Of a stretch of DNA of 64,000 nucleotides, positions 1-8,930 are shown piece by piece. The notes beneath the pieces are model-generated. The model was not told the DNA's origin, searched no databases, and saw only the letters and a list, made by a program, of their open reading frames with translations. The DNA lies in assembly GCF_001375595.1 (NCBI RefSeq), contig NZ_CVJQ01000001.1, positions 1,054,001 through 1,118,000 on the forward strand, in the 5' to 3' direction. The stretch's first letter is position 1. Every line of letters begins with the position of its first letter. A program made the position numbers and the translations under genes. The DNA is from Phenylobacterium immobile (ATCC 35973) (GTDB taxonomy: Bacteria; Pseudomonadota; Alphaproteobacteria; Caulobacterales; Caulobacteraceae).

Positions 1-2
1 AC

Positions 3-1163
3 GATCTCTTCCTCACCCACGTGCTGGTGAACCCGCAGATCGACCGCAGCCGCACCTCGGCCAACCAGGAAGACCCGTTCTTCCACCTGGGCCGCGTCGG
101 TGAAACCGAAGAAGGCATCATCGTCCGCGGCGCCAAGATGCTCGGCACCATGGCCGCCCTCACCGAGGAAATGCTGGTCCAGCCCTTCGGCGGCGTCGCC
201 CCCGGCGATGACGCCTACGCCCTGGTCTTCGCGATCCCCTCCAACACCAAGGGTGTGAAGTTCATCTGCCGCGAGAGCTTCTCGCCGGGCGGCCGGACCC
301 TGTTCGACCACCCGTTGTCGAGCCGCTTTGAAGAAATGGACTGCGTCGCGATCTTTGACGACGTCCTGGTGCCCTGGGATCGCCTAGTGGTCGACGGCTC
401 GCCGGGCGCCGGCGCCATCGTCAATGGCGCGCCGGTTGACCCACGCATGGGCGGCGGCATTCAGACTGCCTCGCGCAACCTGGCTTGCATGGAGCTGCTC
501 TGCGGCACCGCCGTGCGCGTCGCTGACGCCGTTGGCATCACCGGCTTCCTGCACATCCAGGAAAAGCTGGGCTTTATGCTCCAGCACCTCGAAATGGCCA
601 AGGCCATGTTCTACGGCTCCGACGCCATGGCGGTGGAACGTCCCGACGGCTACTGGACGTCCTACATGCCTGGTCTGGGCGCCCTGCATATGCAGGCCGG
701 CGCGATCCACGCCCAGTTTGTCGAAATCATCAACACCCTGGCTGGCGGCGGTTACTTCTACGCCCCGTCGAAGGGCGACTTCGACAACCCCGAACTGCGC
801 GGCTACATCGACAAATACGTCCGTGGCCGCCCGGGTGTGACAGCTGAAGACCGCGTGAAGCTGTTCAAGCTGGCCTGGGATCTGTCGGGCGAGGCCTTCG
901 GTCAACGTCTGCGCCAGTACATCAAGTTCTTCTCGGGCGACCCGGTGCGCAATACCGCCGGCTTCTACCTAGCCTACGACAAGACCGAACTGTCGGCGAC
1001 GATCGACCGCGTCCTGGCCGGCCCCGGCGCCCAACAGCCGGTGCCCCCCGCCACGCCGCAGCCGCCCGCCCGCCGCGCGCGTCCGGATAGCCTGACTCTA
1101 TCCTACCCGGCTGCGTCGCACCCAACGCAAAACGCCAAGGCTGTCACTCCGGCCGCGAGCTAA
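3..1163 (+). CDS. Flavin-dependent aromatic monooxygenase, HpaB family (5' end outside window)
   Basis: Oxygenase component of a two-component flavin monooxygenase of the 4-hydroxyphenylacetate 3-hydroxylase family, which hydroxylates phenols using FADH2 supplied by a separate reductase. The frame is open from base 3 (DLFLTH, then NPQIDRS), so the N-terminus lies left of the window. Family signatures are visible: DHPLSSRFEEMD and the following FDDVLVPWDR. About 386 codons are visible; complete members are usually about 480-520 residues. The last ~45 residues are a Pro/Ala-rich tail beyond the usual end of the domain. A flavin reductase gene starts 9 bp downstream and is the obvious partner. 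The substrate cannot be read from the sequence; relatives act on various phenols. Confidence 0.85.
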   Translation, partial: DLFLTHVLVNPQIDRSRTSANQEDPFFHLGRVGETEEGIIVRGAKMLGTMAALTEEMLVQPFGGVAPGDDAYALVFAIPSNTKGVKFICRESFSPGGRTLFDHPLSSRFEEMDCVAIFDDVLVPWDRLVVDGSPGAGAIVNGAPVDPRMGGGIQTASRNLACMELLCGTAVRVADAVGITGFLHIQEKLGFMLQHLEMAKAMFYGSDAMAVERPDGYWTSYMPGLGALHMQAGAIHAQFVEIINTLAGGGYFYAPSKGDFDNPELRGYIDKYVRGRPGVTAEDRVKLFKLAWDLSGEAFGQRLRQYIKFFSGDPVRNTAGFYLAYDKTELSATIDRVLAGPGAQQPVPPATPQPPARRARPDSLTLSYPAASHPTQNAKAVTPAAS

Positions 1164-1172
1164 GGGCAGCAT

Positions 1173-1658
1173 ATGCTGAGGGTTCAGCCTGAGCTGTTCC
1201 GTGACGCGCTTTCCGCCCTTCCGGCGGGCGTCACGGTGATCACCAGCGTCGATGGCTCCGGCGGGTTTGTCGGAGCCACGGTCAGCGCCTTCATGTCGCT
1301 GTCGCTGGACCCTCCGCTGGTTCTGGCCAGCGTGGCGGCGAGTGCGAGAACCGCGCTCGCCGCTCAAGCCTCGGGCGGGTTCGCCGCTCATATCGTCGGC
1401 GCCAAGCATTGCGACCTCGCCATGCGATTCGCGTCCTCGCATCCCGACAAGTTTGAAGGGCTGCGGTATCATCTGAGCGCTCAGGGCTCGCCGGTGATCG
1501 ACGACTTCGACATCAGCCTGGAATGCTCGCTCTACGCCGAGCATCCGGGCGGTGACCATGTGATCCTCATCGGTCTGGTGGAAGCGGTGAACGTCCAGGA
1601 CAAGGGACCACCGGCCGTCTGGTACGACCGGAGTTTCCACAGCCTGCACCAAGGCTGA
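1173..1658 (+). CDS. Flavin reductase (HpaC-like domain protein)
   Basis: 161-residue NAD(P)H:flavin oxidoreductase of the HpaC/DIM6 split-barrel family. It would deliver reduced flavin to the monooxygenase encoded just upstream. Family features are the start FRDALSALPAGVTVITS, the segment VSAFMSLSLDPPLVLASV, and an acidic-aromatic stretch before the C-terminal HSLHQG. Length is normal for single-domain reductases. The ATG at 1173 follows a weak AAGGG just after the upstream stop, so the two genes are almost certainly cotranscribed. The family is clear; the partner assignment rests on adjacency. Confidence 0.85.
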   Translation: MLRVQPELFRDALSALPAGVTVITSVDGSGGFVGATVSAFMSLSLDPPLVLASVAASARTALAAQASGGFAAHIVGAKHCDLAMRFASSHPDKFEGLRYHLSAQGSPVIDDFDISLECSLYAEHPGGDHVILIGLVEAVNVQDKGPPAVWYDRSFHSLHQG

Positions 1659-1723
1659 GGGCGTTGCGCCCATCCGGGCGTGTCAATTGTCGAGAGCTCG
1701 CCAACAGAGTTCCGGGGGGAAGC

Positions 1724-3046
1724 ATGAGTGATGTCACTGCGCGTGCGGCGCCGTCGAGCCGCACCTACGCCTACTACGTCATGGCGATCCTCACGCTGAC
1801 CAACGCGCTCAGCATCGCTGATCGCACGGTGATGAGTCTGCTGCTCGAGCCCATTAAGGCCGACCTCGGCGCTAGCGACACCTCGATGAGCCTGCTGACC
1901 GGCGCGGCCTTCGTCCTGTTCTATTCTCTGTTCGGCATTCCCATCGCCCGTTGGGCCGACCGGGGGAACCGTCGCAGCATCCTGGCCATGGGTGTCGGGC
2001 TCTGGTCCATCGCCACCGGCCTCTGCGGCGTAGCGGGCAACTTCGTCACAATGGCTCTGGCCCGCGCCGGCGTGGGCGTCGGCGAGTCGACCAGCACGCC
2101 GACCTCGATGTCGCTGATCGCTGACTATTTCGAACGTAAGACGCGGCCGAAGATGATCGCCATCTTCAACATGGCCCAGCCGTTCAGCGCCGTCCTGATC
2201 ACGCCCATCATCGGCGTCATCGCCGACCAGTACGGCTGGCGCGCGGCCTTTTACTTCTTGGCGATCCCCGGCGTGCTGATCGCTATCCTTGTGCAGTTCA
2301 CCGTCCGCGAGCCGGTCCGCGGCGCGACCGACGAGAAGCCTGTGACCGTGGGGCTCGACACGACGACGGTGGGTGACGCCCTTCGGGCCATGTGGCGTTC
2401 GAAGCCCTTCATGCTGATCCTGCTCGGCACGGCCATCACCGGGCTGGGAACGGGGACGCTGCAAGCTTGGGGTCCGGCTTTGATGGTTCGCGCCTTCGGT
2501 CTCAGCATGACTGAACTCGGTGCGATCCAGGCGCCTGTCACCGCGATCGGCGGCATCCTTGGCGGCATCGGCGGCGGCTTCCTGACCGGTTGGATCGCCA
2601 CCAAGCGCAAGTCAGAGCGCTGGAACGTGTTGCTGCCGGCGATGGCGGCCTGCGTCACCATTCCCTCGGCGTTTCTATACGCCTGGGCGCCGAGCTGGCA
2701 GTGGATGATCCTCGGCGGTTTTGGCGGCGCTCTCACCAACGCCTTCCGCCTTGCGCCTTACTTGGCGCTGTCGATGGAACTCGTGCCGGCGAACTTCCGG
2801 GGCATGGTCGCCGCGGCGACCCTCATCGCCACCAACGTCGTCGGCCAGGCGGGCGGTCCGCTGGTGGTGGGCCTGATCAGCGACAGCCTGGCGCCCACCC
2901 TCGGGCCGGTCCTGGCGCTGCGCTGGGCGATGACCTTTGCGCCGTTCATCATCGCAATCGGCGTCATCCCCTTCTTCATGTCGCTCCGCTGCTTCGACGC
3001 CAACGGGGTGAAGCCCGCCTACCAGGCCAACGCCTTACCGTCGTAG
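1724..3046 (+). CDS. MFS transporter, spinster-like
   Basis: About 440-residue major facilitator with twelve predicted membrane segments. The N-terminal [20 protein letters not shown] and the loop [13 protein letters not shown] resemble the spinster-like group common beside catabolic genes in Caulobacterales and sphingomonads. The start chosen is ATG 1724 (MSDVTAR), preceded by a strong GGGGGGA; an in-frame ATG at 1664 lies in the upstream leader. It follows the monooxygenase/reductase pair by 65 bp and probably moves their substrate or product. Its 3' end overlaps the convergent SDR gene by 28 bp. Substrate unknown. Confidence 0.85.
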   Translation: MSDVTARAAPSSRTYAYYVMAILTLTNALSIADRTVMSLLLEPIKADLGASDTSMSLLTGAAFVLFYSLFGIPIARWADRGNRRSILAMGVGLWSIATGLCGVAGNFVTMALARAGVGVGESTSTPTSMSLIADYFERKTRPKMIAIFNMAQPFSAVLITPIIGVIADQYGWRAAFYFLAIPGVLIAILVQFTVREPVRGATDEKPVTVGLDTTTVGDALRAMWRSKPFMLILLGTAITGLGTGTLQAWGPALMVRAFGLSMTELGAIQAPVTAIGGILGGIGGGFLTGWIATKRKSERWNVLLPAMAACVTIPSAFLYAWAPSWQWMILGGFGGALTNAFRLAPYLALSMELVPANFRGMVAAATLIATNVVGQAGGPLVVGLISDSLAPTLGPVLALRWAMTFAPFIIAIGVIPFFMSLRCFDANGVKPAYQANALPS

Positions 3047-3678
3047 TTCCAGAACCGGCCGGTGGTCGCCAGCGTCAAGCTGTCGATCACCCGCTGGATG
3101 CCCGCGGCGCTTTCCTCGACGCTGATGTCGGCGTTCGCGCCGCCCATGTCGGTGCGCACCCAGCCTGGGTGGATCGAGGCGACCGCAATCCCTTCGGCCG
3201 CGAGGTCGGTCGCCAGGCATTGGACGAGCTTGTTCACGCCGGCCTTAGAGACGCGGTAGGCGGCCTGGTTGGAGCTCGCATGGCTGAGCGAGCCCATGAA
3301 GCTGGAGATGATGACCACCTTGCCGCCGGCGGCCTTGCGGAGGTTGGGCAGCAGCGCCTGCGTCAATCGCAGGGGAGCGATGGTGTTGACGGCGAGCGCC
3401 TGGGCGAACCCCTCGAAATCCATGTCCAGGGTCGACTGACGATCCGGCCCGATGACGCCGGCGTTGTTGATCAACACGTCCACCGGATCACTGTCGAGCC
3501 CGGCTGCGAACGATCGTACCGAAGCGTCTTCTGACACCTCAAGCGCCTGCTCGGTGAATCCCGCTGCGGCGTCGGGTTTGCGCGCGCCGCCAGTCACCGC
3601 GTCGCCGCGCGCCGCGTAGAGTCGCGCCAGTTGACGGCCGATGCCGCGCGAGGCGCCGCTGATGACGACTTTGGACAT
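3019..3678 (-). CDS. Short-chain dehydrogenase/reductase (CsgA-like)
   Basis: 219-residue classical SDR. The Rossmann glycine motif is SGASRGIG (residues 7-14), with NNAG following VDVLI and a catalytic Tyr/Lys pair in AYRVSKAG. It resembles the C-factor/CsgA-like SDRs: short, with loss of the extended C-terminal substrate loop. It should interconvert an alcohol and a ketone with NAD(P)H. The 3' end overlaps the 3' end of the MFS gene on the other strand by 28 bp, so the two transcripts collide. Its start lies just upstream of the chromate-transporter gene, which it precedes... on the plus map; on the minus strand the transporter pair is upstream, 9 bp away, so cotranscription is plausible. 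Confidence 0.85.
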   Translation of the reverse strand: MSKVVISGASRGIGRQLARLYAARGDAVTGGARKPDAAAGFTEQALEVSEDASVRSFAAGLDSDPVDVLINNAGVIGPDRQSTLDMDFEGFAQALAVNTIAPLRLTQALLPNLRKAAGGKVVIISSFMGSLSHASSNQAAYRVSKAGVNKLVQCLATDLAAEGIAVASIHPGWVRTDMGGANADISVEESAAGIQRVIDSLTLATTGRFWNYDGKALAW

Positions 3679-3687
3679 GGGTTTCTC

Positions 3688-4230
3688 CTAGGCGGGATAG
3701 ATGAAGGGGCCGGCGAATGCGCCGAGGATGGCGGCGACCAGCAAGGCCCAGGCGGGATTGCGTTTCAGGGTGAGCACGAAGGCCATGGCCGCCAAGCCGA
3801 TGATCCAGGCCCAGATTGTTGGATTGGCGCCGCGCGATAGCACGAGGCCACTGGCCATCAGCAGGCCGACGGCGATGGGCGCCAGGCCGGTGCGGATCGC
3901 GCGCACAATGGTCAGGCTGTCGTAACGGGTGATCAGCCGGTTGGCGACAAGGGCCAGGAGGCTGGAGGGGATCAGGATCGCCAGGGTCGCCACCAACAGG
4001 CCGGCGACGCCGGCCACCTGCCAGCCGACCATACTGACCAGGAGCACGTTGGGGCCCGGCGCGGTGTTGGCGATGGCGAACAGCTGCGAGAAGGTCGCCT
4101 GGTCCATCCAGTGCTGCTGGTCGACGGCGATGCGCTGAATCTCCGGCGTCACCGCATTGGCCCCGCCGACGGCGCCGACAGACAGGGCCGCGAAGGTCGT
4201 GGTCAGGCTGACAAGGTCGCGGGCGCTCAT
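3688..4230 (-). CDS. Chromate transporter family protein, second half-size subunit
   Basis: 180-residue membrane protein of the CHR (ChrA) family, short-chain type. In these pairs two ~180-residue proteins with opposite topology replace one ~400-residue ChrA. The domain signature GAVGGANAVTPEIQR near residue 18 and the segment NTAPGPNVLLVSMVGW are typical. The ATG at 4230 overlaps the TGA of the preceding gene (ATGA, 4227-4230), which indicates translational coupling and equal dosage of the two halves. Transport of chromate itself is family knowledge and is not demonstrated here; some members may carry other anions. Confidence 0.85.
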   Translation of the reverse strand: MSARDLVSLTTTFAALSVGAVGGANAVTPEIQRIAVDQQHWMDQATFSQLFAIANTAPGPNVLLVSMVGWQVAGVAGLLVATLAILIPSSLLALVANRLITRYDSLTIVRAIRTGLAPIAVGLLMASGLVLSRGANPTIWAWIIGLAAMAFVLTLKRNPAWALLVAAILGAFAGPFIYPA

Positions 4231-4799
4231 TTGCGCATGCCTTGCCAGACGACGGCGATGCTTGCGGCGCCCAGTACGAAAAGGGCCGCAAGCAACGGTA
4301 CGCGGAAGACGCCGACAGCGATAAAAGTCATGAGCGCAAAGCCCATGGCTGTGCGACCGAGCTTCAGGCCTGTCAGCATCTTGATCGCCGTCCCCGCCAC
4401 GAGGCCTGCGGCGGCTGAACCCGCCGCGCTGAGCGCGCCGCGCACCATCGCCAGATCGCCATAGCGGCCATAGAGGACTGCTGCGCAGATCAGCAGCAAC
4501 AACGGCCCGCCCATCAGGCCGAACAGCGCCATGAGGGCGCCCAGCGGCCCCTGGGCGCGGTCGCCGATCATCACCGCGGCGTTGACGGTGTTGGCCCCGG
4601 GCAACGCCTGGCCGATCGCCAGCACCTGGGCGTATTCGGCGTCGCTCAGCCACCGGCGCTCTTCGACGATCACCCGTCGCGCGCCCGGCGCTACGCCGCC
4701 AAAGCCCAGGGCGCCGATCTTGAAGAAGCCCAGGAACAGGTCCTTGAGGCTGATCGCCAGGGGCGCGCCCCAGCGGTCTTCAACTGTGGTCTCAGTCAC
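4227..4799 (-). CDS. Chromate transporter family protein, first half-size subunit
   Basis: About 190-residue CHR-family protein forming the first half of the split transporter. The signature FFKIGALGFGGVAPGARR followed by EERRWLSDAEYAQVLAIGQALPGAN is diagnostic. I chose GTG 4799 (VTETTVEDRW) because AGAGGGG lies at good spacing upstream; an ATG at 4859 would add 20 residues without hydrophobic or conserved character. It is translationally coupled to the second half through ATGA. The 3' end of the glycogen operon (stop at 4864) lies just beyond its upstream region on the same strand, so read-through from that operon is possible. Confidence 0.85.
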   Translation of the reverse strand: MTETTVEDRWGAPLAISLKDLFLGFFKIGALGFGGVAPGARRVIVEERRWLSDAEYAQVLAIGQALPGANTVNAAVMIGDRAQGPLGALMALFGLMGGPLLLLICAAVLYGRYGDLAMVRGALSAAGSAAAGLVAGTAIKMLTGLKLGRTAMGFALMTFIAVGVFRVPLLAALFVLGAASIAVVWQGMRK

Positions 4800-4863
4800 G
4801 CAGGCCCCTCTTCTGTCGTTGGGCCGTTCATGGAACTCCGGGGCCGGGATGACAACCACGGAC

Positions 4864-7800
4864 CTACCTTTGCGCCATGCCCCGCAGAATCGCCTGAGCG
4901 CGGGGTGAATCGAACAGTCGCGCCAGTGGCGTCGCCAGCCGTCGCCGCCAGTTAGGCCGTTCTCGGTCGGTGCCGGGCAGGTTCACGCCGACCGTCTCAC
5001 CGGCCAGGTCGTCGGCTTGAGCCACGGCGATCAGGCTTGCGCTACGGGCGACGAAGGCGTGGATCAGTTCGGCGAGGTTGTCCGTCATTGGCCCGTTGGC
5101 GTCGCCCGTTCCGAGGGCGGCGACGAGGTCGGCGCGGTCGCGGGCCCGCTGGGCCCGCTCCTGGGCGGCTTGATCGGCTGGCGTGAGGCCCAGGGCCTGG
5201 CGCTCATCGATCTCGGCGCCCGCCCACCACCCCTTCAGCGGCGGCAGGTCGTGGGTGCCGACGCAGGCCCAAGCCTTGGAAGCATAGGCCTCGGGCGGGG
5301 TGAACCCGCCTTCGTCCCGCTCGAAGGGCAGGACGCGGTAACCCAGCACATTTCGCCCGGTCAGGGCCGCGCGGAGGCCATCGGGGACCACACCCAGGTC
5401 CTCCCCGACCACGACGCAACGCGCCTGCCAGCTCTCCAGGGCGAGCTGACCTAAGAGGTCGTCAAGCGGGAAGGCGACATAGGCGCCGTCCGCGCCCTCG
5501 GCTCCATGCGGCGCCCAGAACTGGCGGGCCAACCCAAGGGCGTGGTCGACCCGCAGCGCGCCGGCGTGGCGCATATTGGCGGCGAGCATTCGGCCATAGG
5601 CCCGGTAGCCGTCGGCTGTGAGAGCGTGCGGATTGAAGGGCGGGGCGCCCCAGACTTGACCCTGGGGCGCAAACGCATCCGGTGGCGCGCCGATCGCGAC
5701 GCCCTTGGCCAAGAGATCGGCCATGGCCCAGGCCTCGGCGCCGTCGGGCGCGGCCGCGACGGCGAGGTCCCGGCAGAGGCCAAGCGACAGGCCGCCGCGC
5801 CGCGCCGCGGCGCCCAGCTCGGCGTCCGCCCGCCATTGCAGATACTGGTGAAACCGCAGGCGCGGGGCGTGCGCCTGGGCGAAGGCGCTCGCACGCGCCG
5901 CGTGAGGCGTACGCAGCGCCTCGGGCCAGCTGCGCCAGTCCTGGCCGGGGTGGGCGTCAGCGATCGTCTCAAAAAGGGCGAAGCGCGCCAGATCCTCGCC
6001 GCCGGCGACGATGAAGGCCTCAAGCGCCGCATCGTCGACGCCGGCCGCATAGGCCGCCTCCAGCGCCGCAAGTTTGGCCCCCCATACCGCGGGGTAGTCG
6101 ATCAACTCGCTTCTGCTGACCGCGCCCGCTCCCGGGACATCAAGGTAGATGGGGTCGAGGAAGCGACGATCGGAGGGATAGTAGGGGCTGGCGCGTTCGC
6201 GATCGCCGTTGAACAGGGTGTGCAGTGGATTGATCCCCACCACCGCGAACCCGTGGGCGGCGCTGGCGGCCGCCAAATCGCCAAGGGTTGTGAGATCACC
6301 AATCCCCTGATCGCCCGCGCGCCGCAGGCTGTAGAGCTGGGTCGCCAGGCCCGATATCCGCGCGCCCTCGGCGAAATCGGGCGGCAGGAAGCATCGTTCC
6401 GGCGCGACCGTCAGGCGGCACAGCGCGTCCGGCGCGTCTTCCCGGCGCACTTCATAACGGCCGGCCGGCAGCGGCGGGGCGGCCAGGGCGAGGGTCGCAA
6501 CCTCGCGGCCATCAGCGGCCATCGCGTGGGTGATGGGCGCGTCGACGCCCGTCGCCAGGCGGCGCACGCCAACGCCGTCACCGCGGATTTCGATCCAGGT
6601 CCGCGGCGCCGGGTGTGCCGGATTGAAGCGCAGGGGCAGGGTGAAGGCGGTCTCGGCGGTCGCGGTCAGGGCCGCGGGCAGGGCCCGGCGGTCTCGCTGC
6701 GCGGCGAGTCGGTCAAGCGACGTCAGGGCCTCCCCAGTGGAACCAGCAGGCAAGCCCATGGCGGCGAGCAAGGCCGTTTGCGTATCAGCGCTGACCGGAT
6801 GGGCCTCGCCATCGAACCCGCGCCATTCGGGCGCGACACCCGCCGCCGCCGCCAGCCGCGCCAAGGCCTCTGTATTGGTCGGTCGCGTGGTCGGGGTGGC
6901 GGTCTCGACCTCGCCGAGCAGCAAGACGGATCGGGCGCTGAGCGATACCCGGCCCTCAACGTCCCCTTCCCGCTCGGGATTCGCGCTGTCGGCCAGGATG
7001 CGCCAGGCATGGCCATCGCGCGTTCCGGGCAGCATTGCTTCAGCAGGCGAGCGGGCGCGGTGGATCGCCAGGACCACGCGATCCAGCACGGCGTCCTCGG
7101 AGGCGGCCAGGCCGACCACCAGGGTCGCGCCATCCGCCGCGTCCCAGTCGTAAGCGCTCAACGGCGAGCCATCGGCGCGTCGCCACTCCACATCGGCGAA
7201 GGGCTCGTCGGCCAGCAGCCGGCCCGTCAGGAACCGGTCCTGACGCAGGGCGGGGTGGCTGCGCCTCGCCGCGATCAGCCGCGCGGTAAAGCCGGCCAGG
7301 CTTTCGTCGGCGGCGGCCCAGTCGAGCCAACTCGTCTCATTGTCCTGCGTATAGGCGTTGTTCGCGCCCGCCTGGCTGTGACCGAACTCCGCGCCCATGG
7401 CGATCATCGGCGTCCCGCGCGCCAGGATCAAGGTCGACAGCAGCGCGCGTTGGTCACTGAGGCGTGCGGCGCGTACGACAGGCTCATCGCTCGGCCCCTC
7501 GACCCCATTGTTCCACGAACCTTCGTGGTCGGAGCCGTCGCGGTTGTCCTCGCCGTTCGCCCAGTTGCGCTTGACCTCATAGGTGACGAGGTCGGCCAGG
7601 GTGAAGCCATCGTGGGCGGTGACGAAGTTGATGCTACGGCTCGGCCGCTTGCCGACGAAGACATCCTGCGATCCCGAAAGCCGCGTGGCGAGCTTGCCCA
7701 GCGTGATCGGTCCGCCGCGCCAGAATCCCCGCACATCATCGCGGAAATGATCGTTCCATTCACCCCATGCGGCCGGAAAACGGCCAAGCTGGTAGCCGTC

Positions 7801-8928
7801 CAGGCCGCAGTCCCATGGCTCGGCGATCAGCTTCAGGTCGCGCAACGCCGGGTCTTGGTCGATCGCCGCCAGCAGGGGCGAGGCCGGATCGAAACCGGCG
7901 GGCCCGCGGCCCAGGGTCGTCGCCAGATCGAAACGGAAGCCTTCGATCCCGCCCAGCGTCGCCCAGGTCCGCAGGGTGTCCATGGCCAGGCGCATGCCTG
8001 CCGGCCGCTCCAGCGCCAGCACGTTGCCCGTGCCCGCGTCGTTCACATAGCGGTCCGGCCGGCCGGCCTGGAGGCGGTAGTAACCCGCATTGTCCAGGCC
8101 GCGCAGCGATAGCGTCGGGCCCAGTTCGTCGCTCTCGCCGGAGTGGTTGAAGACCACATCGAGGAGAGTCTCGATGCCAGCCGCCGCCAAGGCGTCGGTC
8201 GCCGCGCGCACCTCGGCCCATCCGCCGGGCGCGAGGCGCGGGTCCGGCGTCATCCAGGCGACGGGGTTGTAGCCCCAATAGTTGGTCAGGTTCAGCGGCG
8301 GTAGGTGGCGCTCGTCCATCCAGGCCATGCAGGGCAGAAGCTCGACAGCGGTGACGCCGAGGCGCAGCAGGTGGGCGATGGCGGCGGGATGAGCGAGGCC
8401 TGCGAAAGTTCCCCGCATCTGCTCGGGGATGTCCGGGTTCAGGCGGGTGAAGCCGCGCACGTGCAGCTCGTAGATCACCGTATCGGCCCAGGCGGTCTTC
8501 AGCGGCGGGCGTCTGCGCGCCTCCGTCGCCGGTTGGACAAGGGCCTTCGCGACGTATGGCGCGCTATCTTCGCCATGGACTGACATCGTCGGGTGCAGGC
8601 GGATCTGGCTGTCGAGGGCGCGCGCATACGGGTCGATCAGCAGCTTGGACGGATCGAACCTCAGGCCGCGTTCCGGCGCGAAGACGCCATGCGCTCGCAA
8701 CCCGTAGCGGGCGCCCGCGCCTAGGCCCGCGATCCGTCCATGGAACACCGGCCCGGTCCGGCCCGGCAGCGGCAGCCGCGCTATTTCGGCCCCTTCCGCG
8801 TCGAAGAGACAAACCTCGATGGCTTCGGCGGCGCTCGACCAGACGGCGAAGTTGACCCCGTCGCCGACCAGGCTCGCGCCCAGCGGCTCGGGCGCGCCCT
8901 CCTCGATCGGATGGGCCCCCGCCGCCAC
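4864..8928 (-). CDS. glgX: GlgX-MalQ fusion: glycogen debranching enzyme plus 4-alpha-glucanotransferase
   Basis: 1354-residue fusion. Residues 1-~675 are a GlgX-type isoamylase: a CBM48-like N-domain, then a GH13 barrel with DVVFNHSGE (258-266), nucleophile Asp334 in FRFD, acid/base Glu370 in IAEPW and His-Asp 439-440 in TAHDGF. From ~685 to the end is a GH77 amylomaltase: MalQ-type N-domain, then RVDH with Asp1128, VVGEDLG with Glu1176, and THD at 1225-1227. All catalytic residues of both enzymes are present. The reading frame is continuous with no stop between the domains. It starts at GTG 8928, 2 bp after the glgA stop. It would trim alpha-1,6 branches and recycle the released maltodextrins in one polypeptide. 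Confidence 0.93.
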   Translation of the reverse strand: MAAGAHPIEEGAPEPLGASLVGDGVNFAVWSSAAEAIEVCLFDAEGAEIARLPLPGRTGPVFHGRIAGLGAGARYGLRAHGVFAPERGLRFDPSKLLIDPYARALDSQIRLHPTMSVHGEDSAPYVAKALVQPATEARRRPPLKTAWADTVIYELHVRGFTRLNPDIPEQMRGTFAGLAHPAAIAHLLRLGVTAVELLPCMAWMDERHLPPLNLTNYWGYNPVAWMTPDPRLAPGGWAEVRAATDALAAAGIETLLDVVFNHSGESDELGPTLSLRGLDNAGYYRLQAGRPDRYVNDAGTGNVLALERPAGMRLAMDTLRTWATLGGIEGFRFDLATTLGRGPAGFDPASPLLAAIDQDPALRDLKLIAEPWDCGLDGYQLGRFPAAWGEWNDHFRDDVRGFWRGGPITLGKLATRLSGSQDVFVGKRPSRSINFVTAHDGFTLADLVTYEVKRNWANGEDNRDGSDHEGSWNNGVEGPSDEPVVRAARLSDQRALLSTLILARGTPMIAMGAEFGHSQAGANNAYTQDNETSWLDWAAADESLAGFTARLIAARRSHPALRQDRFLTGRLLADEPFADVEWRRADGSPLSAYDWDAADGATLVVGLAASEDAVLDRVVLAIHRARSPAEAMLPGTRDGHAWRILADSANPEREGDVEGRVSLSARSVLLLGEVETATPTTRPTNTEALARLAAAAGVAPEWRGFDGEAHPVSADTQTALLAAMGLPAGSTGEALTSLDRLAAQRDRRALPAALTATAETAFTLPLRFNPAHPAPRTWIEIRGDGVGVRRLATGVDAPITHAMAADGREVATLALAAPPLPAGRYEVRREDAPDALCRLTVAPERCFLPPDFAEGARISGLATQLYSLRRAGDQGIGDLTTLGDLAAASAAHGFAVVGINPLHTLFNGDRERASPYYPSDRRFLDPIYLDVPGAGAVSRSELIDYPAVWGAKLAALEAAYAAGVDDAALEAFIVAGGEDLARFALFETIADAHPGQDWRSWPEALRTPHAARASAFAQAHAPRLRFHQYLQWRADAELGAAARRGGLSLGLCRDLAVAAAPDGAEAWAMADLLAKGVAIGAPPDAFAPQGQVWGAPPFNPHALTADGYRAYGRMLAANMRHAGALRVDHALGLARQFWAPHGAEGADGAYVAFPLDDLLGQLALESWQARCVVVGEDLGVVPDGLRAALTGRNVLGYRVLPFERDEGGFTPPEAYASKAWACVGTHDLPPLKGWWAGAEIDERQALGLTPADQAAQERAQRARDRADLVAALGTGDANGPMTDNLAELIHAFVARSASLIAVAQADDLAGETVGVNLPGTDRERPNWRRRLATPLARLFDSPRAQAILRGMAQR

Positions 8929-8930
8929 CG

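Noticed and set aside
5506-8112. 868-codon open frame on the plus strand opposite the GlgX-MalQ gene
   Set aside because: Arg/Gly-rich translation typical of high-GC antisense; the minus strand encodes a protein with every catalytic residue in place.
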